Source: Gammaproteobacteria bacterium (lineage in GTDB: Bacteria > Pseudomonadota > Gammaproteobacteria > Thiohalobacterales > Thiohalobacteraceae). Taken from it: a stretch of DNA of 11,374 bases. The DNA is taken from assembly GCA_016214925.1 (NCBI GenBank), contig JACRMO010000030.1, positions 1 through 11,374 of the forward strand. The letters run 5' to 3'. Each line of letters opens with the position of its first letter. Position 1 is the stretch's first letter. The notes beneath the pieces are model-generated. The model was not told the origin of the DNA. It saw only the letters and a list, made by a program, of their open reading frames with translations, and searched no databases. Made by a program: the position numbers and the translations under genes. Below, piece after piece: positions 4,204 to 11,374 of this stretch.

Positions 4204-5810
4204 TCAGAGATCGTGACCGGAATAGGAACCGTTCACCGATTTGTTGCACACCGGGAAGTCGGGCACGATGTTGCCGTGGATCAGTTGTTCCAAGGCCGGC
4301 CATGTGAACCAGCTCGGGTCACGCGGGAACAGCCGTGCGATCTTGCCGTCTTCCGCGAAGCGCACGTAGACCAAGGTTCGCCGCGCCAGCCTTCGACGAT
4401 GCCCAGACCTTCGCTGCCGGCGGCCGGTGTCGGCCAGTCGATGCGAACGTCGCCTTCCGGCAGTCCGATGAGCAGTGTGTCGAGCAACTCCAACGAGATC
4501 AGGATCTCGTCGGCGCGCACGCGCATGCGCGTCAGTACGTCGCCGTCCGTAAACACAGGTACCTTCACGGTGAGACGGTCATAGGGTGAATACGCCAGGT
4601 CGCGGCGCGCATCCAGATCGCAGTTGCTGGCCTTGCCGACGTAACCGGTCGCGCCGAGCAGACGTGCCAGACTCTCGCTGAGGAAACCGGTGGTGATAAG
4701 GCGGTCTTCCAACGAGGGGTTGTCGTACAGGATCGGCATCAGTTCCTGCATCTCGCGCTTCAGCGGTGCGAGTGCGGCATGCAACTTGGCGACGGCGTTC
4801 CGATCCACATCGCTGCGCACACCGCCCGGCACCACGCAATCCATCATCAGGCGATGACCGAACACCTCGCGGCTGAGGCGTTGCAAGTTCTCGCGCAGCC
4901 GGCTGAACTGATAGAAGGCGAAGGCGAAGCCGACATCGTTGCAGATGGCGCCGATGTCGCCCATGTGATTGGCGATGCGTTCGCGCTCGGCCATGATTGC
5001 GCGCAGAGCGTTCGCGCGTTGCGGCACTTCGATACCGGCCGCCTGTTCCATGGCCATGCACGCGGCCCAGGTGAAGGCGACGGTGCTGTCGCCGGACACA
5101 CGTCCGGCCAAGCGCGCGGCGCCGATGGCATCGCGGCCCACGGCGATCTTCTCGATGCCTTTGTGTACGTAACCGAGACGCTGTTCCAGATTTAATACCT
5201 GTTCGCCGACGGCGGTGAAGCGGAAGTGTCCCGGTTCGATGATGCCGGCGTGCACCGGGCCGACCGGGATTTCGTACAGACCGGCGCCTTGGGCTTGCAG
5301 GAAGCGGTAGTTGTCGTCGGTACGCGCGGGCATGTCGCCGCGCGTGCCCATGCGCGGAAAATCCGCGCGCAGCGGATATTCGTTTTCGCCCCAGGCGTGG
5401 TGGCGCGCCCAGCGGCGCGGGTCCGGATGATCCGAGAACATCACGCCGTACATATCTTGGGTGTGGCGTTCCATGCGGTCGGCACCGGGATAATGCGGCG
5501 TATGCGCGGGCAGCACCGGCGTGGTCACGGGTACTTGCGTGCGCAGCAACAGCACATCGCCTTGATGCAGCAGACAGGCGTTGATCTGGAGTTTGTCGCC
5601 ACCCAGTTGATTCGCGAGTTGATCCGCCCAGCCACCGGCCCAACGCAGGCCTTGTTTCACCATCACGCTGGCCGCGCGACCCCAGTCCTCGGGGTCGAGT
5701 TCCAACACGCGAGCGGTGCCCACCGATGTTGTGTGGGGCTCTGCATGGACCAGCACATAGTCCGCCTTGAGGCGTTCCAGCAATTCCGGCAACCAGTCGA
5801 ACGCGCTCAC
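4204..5810 (-). CDS. hyfG: HyfG-like large subunit (NuoC-NuoD fusion) without NiFe ligands; apparent frameshift
   Basis: Residues about 1-160 are the NuoC-like 30-kDa part, with HTQDMYGVMFSDHPDPRRW at 116-134. The rest is NuoD/[NiFe] large-subunit-like, with GPVHAG at 184-189 and RLGYVHKGIEK at 211-221. True group 4 hydrogenases have RxCGxC at the first metal-binding site; here it reads RVSGDST (237-243). The C-terminal DPCxxC is also absent, the tail being DFPVCNKSVNGSYSGHDL. So no NiFe centre can bind, which places it with Ehr complexes. The start is GTG 5810, overlapping the hyfF stop as GTGA; homology begins there. After GWRGE (to residue 478) the frame goes wrong: restoring one base at about 4375-4378 gives TLVYVRFAEDGK and a normal tail to TGA 4206-4204. 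As written, translation ends at 4281 with an unrelated 30-residue tail. This is either a real mutation or a base-call error. Confidence 0.85.
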
Positions 5811-7291
5811 AGGAAATGACTCCCGGTAATCAGCAGCGTGGCCTGATCGAACCACTGCGCCAGGAACGAGGGGATCGACAGGCCCAGCCACAACACCAAC
5901 AGCAGGTGTACCAGCACCGGCCACATATTGGCCTTCACCGGCACCTGTCCTTCAGGCACGTTGCCATACACCATCGGATGCAGATTGCGGAACAGGCCGG
6001 CGAAGGCGATGGCCAGACCGGTGAGCAACACCACGGTTAGCCACGGCCAGCTTTGCATGGTCGCGGTGAGCAACATGAACTCGCTGGTGAACACGCCGAA
6101 CGGCGGGAAGCCGGCAATCGCCGCCGTGCCGAGCAACAGGCCCCAACCGACATGCGGCTGGGTCTTGATGAGGCCACGGATCTTTTCGATCGCCTGGGTG
6201 CCGGCGATGTGCGTGGCATGACCGACGGTGACGAAGATCGCCGACTTGGTCAGCGAGTGTACCGTCATGTGCAGCAGCGCGCCGAAGGTCGCCAACGGTC
6301 CGCCGATGCCGAAGGCGAAGGTCATCAGTCCCATGTGTTCGATGGACGAATAACTGAACATCCGTTTGATGTCCTGCTGGCGATGCAGGAACAGACCCGC
6401 CACCAGGAACGACAGCAGACCGAAGCCCATCATCAGATGACCGGCCAGTTGCGGGCTGTCCCAGGTCGGATCGGCCAGCGCCGGATCGACCAGCATCTTG
6501 ATGCGCACGACGGCGTACAGGCCGACGTTGAGCAACAGTCCGGACAACACCGCCGACATCGGCGTGGGACCTTCGGAATGCGCGTCGGGCAACCAGTTGT
6601 GCAGCGGCACCAGACCGATCTTGGTGCCGTAACCGACCAGCAGGAACACGAAGGCGATGCTCATCACGGTCGGATCGAGTTGACTGCCGACCGCGCGCAA
6701 TTCGGTCCAGTGCAGACCGATGTCCGGCGCCTGCAACACATTGGCCGCCGCGAAATACACCAGCACCGTGCCGAACAAGGCCTGGGCGATGCCGACGCCG
6801 CAGAGCACGAAATATTTCCAGGCCGCTTCCACCGATTCCGGCGTGCGATAGAGACTGACCAGCAGCACCGTGGCGAGTGTCGCGCCTTCCACGGCCACCC
6901 ACAGGATGCCGAGGTTGTTGGTGGTCAGCGCCAGCAGCATGGTCGTGAGGAAGCCCTGATACATGGCGTGATACAAGCGCATGCGGCCTTTTCGCACCCA
7001 GCCCTCGCCCAGCACATAGCCCATGTAGGGGCGGGAGAAGATGGCGGTGGTCACGCCGACGAAGGCGGTCAGGGCCACGAGATACACGTTGAACGCATCG
7101 ATGTAGAACATGCCGCCCGGCGTCAACATCGGCCCGTGTTCGAGCACGCAGAGCGCCAGATTCACCGCTGCCAGCAAGGTGCCGACGCAGACGGCGACGT
7201 TCACCCAGCCGGCCACGGCCGGGTTGGTGATCAGCCCCAGCAGGACCGCGCCGGAAAGCGGCAGCAGCAGGGTGATATACAGTGCGTTCAT
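5807..7291 (-). CDS. hyfF: HyfF-like antiporter-type proton-translocating membrane subunit
   Basis: This 494-residue polytopic membrane protein belongs to the Mrp antiporter/NuoL-M-N family (Proton_antipo_M). Key family residues are visible: Glu135 in WVAVEGATLA, the transmembrane helix-5 glutamate position, and Lys224 in GYGTKIGLVPLHNWLPDAH, the helix-7 lysine. GPTPMSAVLSG follows at 241-251 and DIKRMFSYSSIEHMG is in the middle of the protein. These residues form the proton path in complex I. It is slightly shorter than E. coli HyfF and has no NuoL-style long lateral helix. The ATG (7291) overlaps the hyfE stop as ATGA, and its own stop overlaps the GTG start of hyfG. Its partners are HyfB, HyfC and HyfE in the membrane arm. 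Confidence 0.88.
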   Translation of the reverse strand: MNALYITLLLPLSGAVLLGLITNPAVAGWVNVAVCVGTLLAAVNLALCVLEHGPMLTPGGMFYIDAFNVYLVALTAFVGVTTAIFSRPYMGYVLGEGWVRKGRMRLYHAMYQGFLTTMLLALTTNNLGILWVAVEGATLATVLLVSLYRTPESVEAAWKYFVLCGVGIAQALFGTVLVYFAAANVLQAPDIGLHWTELRAVGSQLDPTVMSIAFVFLLVGYGTKIGLVPLHNWLPDAHSEGPTPMSAVLSGLLLNVGLYAVVRIKMLVDPALADPTWDSPQLAGHLMMGFGLLSFLVAGLFLHRQQDIKRMFSYSSIEHMGLMTFAFGIGGPLATFGALLHMTVHSLTKSAIFVTVGHATHIAGTQAIEKIRGLIKTQPHVGWGLLLGTAAIAGFPPFGVFTSEFMLLTATMQSWPWLTVVLLTGLAIAFAGLFRNLHPMVYGNVPEGQVPVKANMWPVLVHLLLVLWLGLSIPSFLAQWFDQATLLITGSHFL

Positions 7292-7983
7292 TCGCGCACC
7301 CCGGTAATCTCGGCATTCTCCGACAGGCGGTTGAGACGATCCACGTCCAGCGATTCGATACTGTCGCGGATCTGGAAGAAGAACACGCCGAACAGCACGG
7401 CCGCGACCAGCACGTCGAAGGCGATGCCGAGTTCCACCACCATGGGCATGCCGTGCGTCGACACCACCGCGGCGAAGAACAGACCGTTCTCCATCGACAT
7501 GAAACCGATGACCTGACTGACCGCTTGTCGCCGCGTCACCATCATCAACATGCCGATCAGCACCACGGCCATGCTGACGGCGATGGTGTTGCGGGTCGAC
7601 AGCGAGGACAGCTTCTCGATGGGCAGGGCGACGTAATAGCTGAACACCACCAGCCCGGCGGCGCCCAGCAAGACGAGCGCCGGACGCACCACGGTCTCGA
7701 CCTGATGCGCAATGCCCAAACGCTGCACCAGACGCCGCAGCATCCAGGGCATCAGCATGGCCTTCAGGCCCATGGTCAGCAGTGCGGAGAAATACAGGTG
7801 ATGTTTGTCGTATACGCCGGCGATCATCGCGGTGGAGGTCGCGACCAGCACGCCCTGCCAGGCGAATACATGAATCGACGCCAGCATGCGTTGCTGCGCC
7901 AGCAGCGCGAACGAGGTGAACAACACCAAGGCCGCGAGGATGAGGACGACCTGCTCGGGCAGGCTGTACTGCGCGATGTTCAT
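7288..7983 (-). CDS. hyfE: HyfE-like membrane subunit with NuoK-like helices
   Basis: This is a 231-residue membrane protein with about six to seven predicted helices, close in length to E. coli HyfE (about 216). The C-terminal half resembles NuoK, with buried acidic residues at Glu165 (SMENGLFF) and Glu184/Asp190 (VVELGIAFDVLV). In complex I the equivalent glutamates connect the proton channels of the antiporter-like subunits to the quinone/heel region. I chose ATG 7983 because it overlaps the hyfC stop as ATGA, and homology starts here; a longer reading frame exists upstream but only runs through hyfC in another frame. The ending at 7288 overlaps hyfF by ATGA. Confidence 0.87.
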   Translation of the reverse strand: MNIAQYSLPEQVVLILAALVLFTSFALLAQQRMLASIHVFAWQGVLVATSTAMIAGVYDKHHLYFSALLTMGLKAMLMPWMLRRLVQRLGIAHQVETVVRPALVLLGAAGLVVFSYYVALPIEKLSSLSTRNTIAVSMAVVLIGMLMMVTRRQAVSQVIGFMSMENGLFFAAVVSTHGMPMVVELGIAFDVLVAAVLFGVFFFQIRDSIESLDVDRLNRLSENAEITGVRE

Positions 7984-8945
7984 ATGTCCACTTCCAGGAT
8001 GATGTGACTGAGCGCGCCCAGCAATGCCAGCAGGAAAGCCAGATTGAGGAACTGCGGTACCAGGAATACGCGCATCTTGGCCAGCGAGGTTTCGGCGAAG
8101 GCCAGTACCACGCCGAGCAACAGCAACTTGAGCGTCACCGTCAGCAGACCGATGAACAGTGCGCCGACGCTGACTTCGGTGGCGATGCCCCAGGGGAAGA
8201 AGATGTTGACGATGAGTACGCCGAAGATCATCAGCTTGAGTTGCGCGGCCCATTCCATCAGCGCCAGATGGCGGCCGCTGTATTCGAGGATCATGGCCTC
8301 ATGCACCATGGTCAACTCCAGATGCGTGGCCGGATTGTCGACCGGGATGCGGCCACTTTCGGCGATCGCCACCAACAGCAGGCCGAGCAAGGCGAACAGC
8401 AGCGACGGCCGCAGCACCAGCCCGGCGTCGTACAGATACTGCACCACGCTGGACAGGTTGGTGCTTTGCGCCGACATCGCCAGGGTGAAGATCACCATCA
8501 GCATGGCCGGTTCGGCCAGCGACGACAGCGAGACTTCGCGCGACGCGCCCATGCCGCCGAAGGCGGTGCCGATATCCATGCCGGCCAGCGCCAGAAAGAA
8601 GCGGGCGACGGCCAGGAAACCCACCAGCACGATCATGTCGGCGATGGCCGCGGTGGGCAGGTTGGTGGACAGCAGCGGGATGGTCGCGGCCGCCAGCACA
8701 GTGGCTGCGAACACGACATAGGGCGCGCAGCGAAACAGCGGCGAGGCGTTCTCCGCCAGCACCACTTGTTTACGGAATAGCTTGGCGAGATCGCGATAGG
8801 GTTGCAGCAGCGACGGCGAACGCCGGTTTTGCAAATGGCATTTGTTGCGCTTGACCCAGATGGTCAGCAACGGCGCGCAGCCCACGAACAGCGCGGCTTG
8901 CAACAGCGCCAGCAGCCAGCCGTTCAGGGTCAGGAGATCAGCCAT
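7980..8945 (-). CDS. hyfC: HyfC-like (NuoH/HycD-type) membrane subunit
   Basis: This 321-residue polytopic protein, about eight helices, has nearly the length of E. coli HyfC. It contains the family's signature AESGRIPVDNPATHLELTM at 195-213, followed by VHEAMILEYSGR, matching HycD and NuoH loops that face the peripheral arm near the quinone-type cavity. An early loop, PYRDLAKLFRKQ at 49-60, is also typical. NuoH-like subunits anchor the NuoB/NuoD-like module to the membrane arm, so this protein should contact HyfI and HyfG. The ATG (8945) lies within the end of hyfB (16-base overlap), and only a weak ribosome-binding site is seen, which suits coupled translation. Confidence 0.88.
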   Translation of the reverse strand: MADLLTLNGWLLALLQAALFVGCAPLLTIWVKRNKCHLQNRRSPSLLQPYRDLAKLFRKQVVLAENASPLFRCAPYVVFAATVLAAATIPLLSTNLPTAAIADMIVLVGFLAVARFFLALAGMDIGTAFGGMGASREVSLSSLAEPAMLMVIFTLAMSAQSTNLSSVVQYLYDAGLVLRPSLLFALLGLLLVAIAESGRIPVDNPATHLELTMVHEAMILEYSGRHLALMEWAAQLKLMIFGVLIVNIFFPWGIATEVSVGALFIGLLTVTLKLLLLGVVLAFAETSLAKMRVFLVPQFLNLAFLLALLGALSHIILEVDI

Positions 8946-10948
8946 AACAGCACCAGCAAGGTGAAGAACGAATAGGCGATATACACGCGGATGTTGCCTT
9001 GCTGCAGCAAGGCAATGCGGCGCGCGGCCAGCAACACGAGGCGGCCGATGGGCTCGTACAGGGCCGCCCAGGAGTGGTCATACACTTGCATCTGGTGTGC
9101 GAGCCGGCCGACGCGCAGGCCTTCGGCTTCGCTCTGGCGCTCGACCTTCTCTTCGATGCGCCAGACCGGCGCGAAGATGCGCCGCAGCGGCATGGAGAAC
9201 GAGGTGCCGGTGTATTGCATGCGCGCATTCGGCGGACCGAAACCGCAATCCCAGATGGCGCCGCGACGCACCGCGCGCGGGCCGCGCGGATGCAGCAACT
9301 GCCACGCCAAGCCCCAGGCCAGCAGGATGCCGACCAGCACCAGCGGTGCGCTGTAGGATGCCACCGCCGACGATACCGGCGTCAGCCACAGCCAGCCGTG
9401 CGTGGTCGTCGATTGCAAACCGGTGCCGGTAAGCAGTTTCGGGATCGTGCCGATCAATCCGACCATCACATTCGGGAACACGCCCGCCAGCAGACACAGC
9501 AACGCCAGCAGACCCTGCGCACCGCGCATGCCCCAGGCGGTGGCGCGCGCGTGGCGGGCGCGGCGACTGCGCGGTTGTCCCAGGAACGCCACGCCGTAGG
9601 CCTTGACGAAACAGGCCACCGACAATGCGCCGGTCAAGGCCAGCATCGCTGCGGTGAATGGAATGAGAATGCGCAACACGCCGTTGTCCAAGGCGCCGGC
9701 TTGCAACGCGGCCTGGAAGGTCAGCCATTCGGAGGCAAAGCCGTTGAACGGCGGCAGCGAGGCGATACTCATACTGCCGATCAGGAAGAATACGCCGGTA
9801 TATGGCAGACGCGTGAGCAGACCGCCCATGCGTTCGATGTTCTGTTCATGGGTGCGTTGGATGACATTGCCGGCGCCGAGGAATAGCAGACTCTTGAACA
9901 AGGCATGGTTGAAGGCATGGAACAGGCCGGCCACCAGTGCAATCGCGCCCAGCCCTTTATGTCCAGTGCCGATGAACACCAGTGCCATTCCTAAACCGAG
10001 GAAGATCACGCCGACGTTTTCGATGGAGGAATAGGCCAACAGCTTTTTCAGATCGTTTTGTTGCATCGCATACAGGATGCCGAGCAGCGCCGAGATGCTG
10101 CCGATCAACAACACAGCCACGCCCCAACCCCATTGCACGTCGCCGATCAGATCCAGCGTCATGCGTACAAAGCCGTAGATGGCCACTTTGAGCATGACGC
10201 CCGACATCAATGCCGAGATGTGCGAGGGCGCGACCGGATGTGCCTCGGGCAACCAGGCATGCAACGGCACCAGACCGGCCTTCATGCCGAAGCCGAAGAA
10301 CGCCAGGCTGAAGGCGACGCTGGCCCACAGCGGACTGAGCGGGGCGGCGCGCATGGCATCGAAGCTGAAGCCGTCGCCGAAGGTGGCCAGCACGCCATAG
10401 CCGAGCAGGATAGCGAGGCCGCCGACATGCGCCATCAACAAATAGAGAAAACCGGCGCGGCGGTTGGCGGCCTGTTCATGATGAAACACCACCAGGAAAT
10501 AACTGGACAACGACATCAGTTCCCAGGCGATCATGAACAGGAAGGCGTCGTTGGCCAGCACTACCAGTTGCATGCCGGCGATGAACAGACCGGTGAACAC
10601 GCCGAGCTGTACCAGGGGGTGATCGCCGTGCGCGTATTCGGTCACATAGCCGGGACCGAACAGGCCGACGGCGACAGTGACGATGCCGATGATAAGGAGG
10701 AATAATCCGCTGAGCACGTCCAGGCGCACCTGCCAGGGCAGCCAGGGCAGGCCGAATGGGAGTTGTGTGGATTGCACATCGCCGGCATTGAGGATCATGC
10801 CACCGGCGATGGCGGCGCACAGGCCGCTGAGTACCAGGAGCGGGAAGGCGAGGTGTTTCAGCACGGCAATGCGCCGTTGTGCGAACAACGATACCCCCGC
10901 GGATACGAGGGCCGCGAGCACGGCTGCGAGCGCGAGATTCAATGCCAA
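8930..10948 (-). CDS. hyfB: HyfB-like antiporter-type proton-translocating membrane subunit
   Basis: This is the first gene of the operon. With a TTG start at 10948 it makes 672 residues, the length I recall for E. coli HyfB. GGAGGT lies nine bases before that TTG, and the membrane-protein character starts right there (ALNLALAAVLAALVSAG); upstream in-frame sequence reads as non-protein-like leader. It has about 14 helices of the Proton_antipo_M family. Proton-path residues are visible: Glu143 in AWELMSLSSY, Lys223 in FGMKAGLVPLHAWLPEAH, Lys254 in GVMLKVAIYG, and DLKKLLAYSSIENVG at 299-313. It probably conducts protons or cations in the membrane arm. An annotation using a start farther upstream (to 11167) would be an artefact. 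Confidence 0.88.
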   Translation of the reverse strand: MALNLALAAVLAALVSAGVSLFAQRRIAVLKHLAFPLLVLSGLCAAIAGGMILNAGDVQSTQLPFGLPWLPWQVRLDVLSGLFLLIIGIVTVAVGLFGPGYVTEYAHGDHPLVQLGVFTGLFIAGMQLVVLANDAFLFMIAWELMSLSSYFLVVFHHEQAANRRAGFLYLLMAHVGGLAILLGYGVLATFGDGFSFDAMRAAPLSPLWASVAFSLAFFGFGMKAGLVPLHAWLPEAHPVAPSHISALMSGVMLKVAIYGFVRMTLDLIGDVQWGWGVAVLLIGSISALLGILYAMQQNDLKKLLAYSSIENVGVIFLGLGMALVFIGTGHKGLGAIALVAGLFHAFNHALFKSLLFLGAGNVIQRTHEQNIERMGGLLTRLPYTGVFFLIGSMSIASLPPFNGFASEWLTFQAALQAGALDNGVLRILIPFTAAMLALTGALSVACFVKAYGVAFLGQPRSRRARHARATAWGMRGAQGLLALLCLLAGVFPNVMVGLIGTIPKLLTGTGLQSTTTHGWLWLTPVSSAVASYSAPLVLVGILLAWGLAWQLLHPRGPRAVRRGAIWDCGFGPPNARMQYTGTSFSMPLRRIFAPVWRIEEKVERQSEAEGLRVGRLAHQMQVYDHSWAALYEPIGRLVLLAARRIALLQQGNIRVYIAYSFFTLLVLLWLIS

Positions 10949-10957
10949 CTGACCCTG

Positions 10958-10963
10958 ACCTCC
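10958..10963 (-). promoter_or_regulatory. Shine-Dalgarno sequence that fixes the hyfB TTG start
   Basis: GGAGGT on the minus strand lies nine bases before TTG 10948. No ATG or GTG in the same frame close by has a comparable site, so it favours the rare start codon. Confidence 0.7.
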
Positions 10964-11045
10964 GAGCGGGGGCGTTATGATTATTTCGGTAAGACCGGCT
11001 GCGACGGAGATACGGCCCTGTGCGGGGCCCGCGCGCCGGCCGCCT

Positions 11046-11076
11046 ATTGTACGCGGGAGCCGCGGCGTGCTGTCAA
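11046..11076 (-). promoter_or_regulatory. Sigma70-like promoter for the hyf operon
   Basis: On the minus strand a perfect -35 box TTGACA (11076-11071) and a -10 box TACAAT (11051-11046) are separated by 19 bases, slightly longer than the ideal 17. Transcription would start near 11039 and leave a 5' leader of about 90 bases before hyfB. There is no -24/-12 sigma54 site of the kind used by E. coli hyf and hyc operons, so control by an FhlA/HyfR-type activator is not indicated. Confidence 0.5.
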
Positions 11077-11147
11077 ATCTATATGCCGACGGTCCGCGTT
11101 GAGCGCTGATGTGCCGCATCACTCCATCACAGTGGCATAATGCCGGC

Positions 11148-11374
11148 ATGAACTGGGGCACGCGCATGTTCGTTCAGCCGATCTCTGAAGATCAACGCGG
11201 TCTCGTGGTGCAGGCCACGGCCGCGTGTCTGGCCCATGCCGAGGAGATTTTTCAGCGGTCTTTCCCGGCGATTCCGCTACGCTTCGATCTGCGTGGACGG
11301 GCGGCGGGTATGTATCGGGTCTGTCGCGGGACACGGCTGATCCGCTACAACCCGCACATCTTCGCCAAGTATTT
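11148..11374 (+). CDS. SprT-like zinc metalloprotease-family protein (5' end only)
   Basis: The frame starts at ATG 11148 (or ATG 11166) and stays open to the right edge, giving 75 residues. It reads EDQRGLVVQATAACLAHAEE, then FPAIPLRFDLRGRAAGMYRV and RLIRYNPHIFAKYF. The last two stretches are the typical N-terminal region of SprT-family proteins, just before the zinc-binding HExxH motif, which lies beyond the window. SprT/SPRTN relatives are linked to protein or DNA-protein crosslink turnover, but the role of the bacterial members is not well defined. It is transcribed away from the hyf operon; the 200 bases between the two starts must hold both promoters. There is no sign it belongs to the Hyf system. 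Confidence 0.75.
   Translation, partial: MNWGTRMFVQPISEDQRGLVVQATAACLAHAEEIFQRSFPAIPLRFDLRGRAAGMYRVCRGTRLIRYNPHIFAKY

Noticed and set aside
4372..4379. Programmed -1 frameshift in hyfG
   Set aside because: The site reads GGCGAACCTTGG, which allows no good re-pairing of tRNAs after slipping; a missing base is simpler.
4579..5643. Minus-strand 354-codon frame within hyfG
   Set aside because: Alternative frame of hyfG; Arg-rich with no motif, whereas the hyfG frame matches NuoC and NuoD signatures.
6053..7516. Plus-strand open frame of 487 codons opposite hyfF and hyfE
   Set aside because: The product is dominated by His, Gln, Arg and Glu and has no domain; it is the antisense of two well-supported membrane protein genes.

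Overview
The window is bacterial chromosomal DNA, GC-rich across its right two thirds, and most probably from a gammaproteobacterium. That assignment rests on gene content and style (Hyf-type operon, SprT-like protein, ParE and BrnT toxins) and is an inference, not a phylogenetic result.

Right part (3672-10948, minus strand): a compact six-gene operon in the order hyfB-hyfC-hyfE-hyfF-hyfG-hyfI, resembling the membrane and core subunits of hydrogenase-4/formate hydrogenlyase and of respiratory complex I. Stops and starts overlap at four of the five junctions (16 bp, ATGA, ATGA, GTGA), so it is translated as a coupled unit. A sigma70-like promoter (TTGACA, 19 bp, TACAAT) and a strong Shine-Dalgarno sequence precede a TTG start of hyfB. 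HyfB and HyfF are antiporter-like proton-pumping subunits, HyfC is the NuoH-like subunit, HyfE carries NuoK-like helices, HyfG is a fused NuoC/NuoD-like large subunit, and HyfI is the NuoB-like [4Fe-4S] subunit. HyfG lacks the cysteine pairs that bind the NiFe centre. The complex is therefore unlikely to be a hydrogenase; it fits the energy-converting hydrogenase-related (Ehr) group, whose reaction is unknown. Genes for HyfA, HyfD, HyfH and hydrogenase maturation are not in the window. hyfG carries an apparent 1-base deletion near its 3' end. A divergent SprT-like gene starts at the right edge.

Left part (1-3671): an accessory patchwork downstream of hyfI. It holds a ParE-type toxin-antitoxin pair (257-744), a module of lower GC content with a coiled-coil/CxxCxGxG zinc-finger protein and a nucleotidyltransferase reading frame (1378-2177), and a BrnT-like toxin-antitoxin pair (2866-3469). 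Just upstream of each module lies one copy of a diverged repeat of about 130 bp (757-885, 2291-2442, 3515-3671). Between modules lie decayed copies of flanking genes: two copies of the 3' end of a START-domain gene (1-86 and 880-1287), a truncated second copy of hyfI (2443-2652) and a dinD-like fragment (2651-2863). This looks like a hotspot where small defence or addiction modules accumulated with duplication of the flanking DNA.
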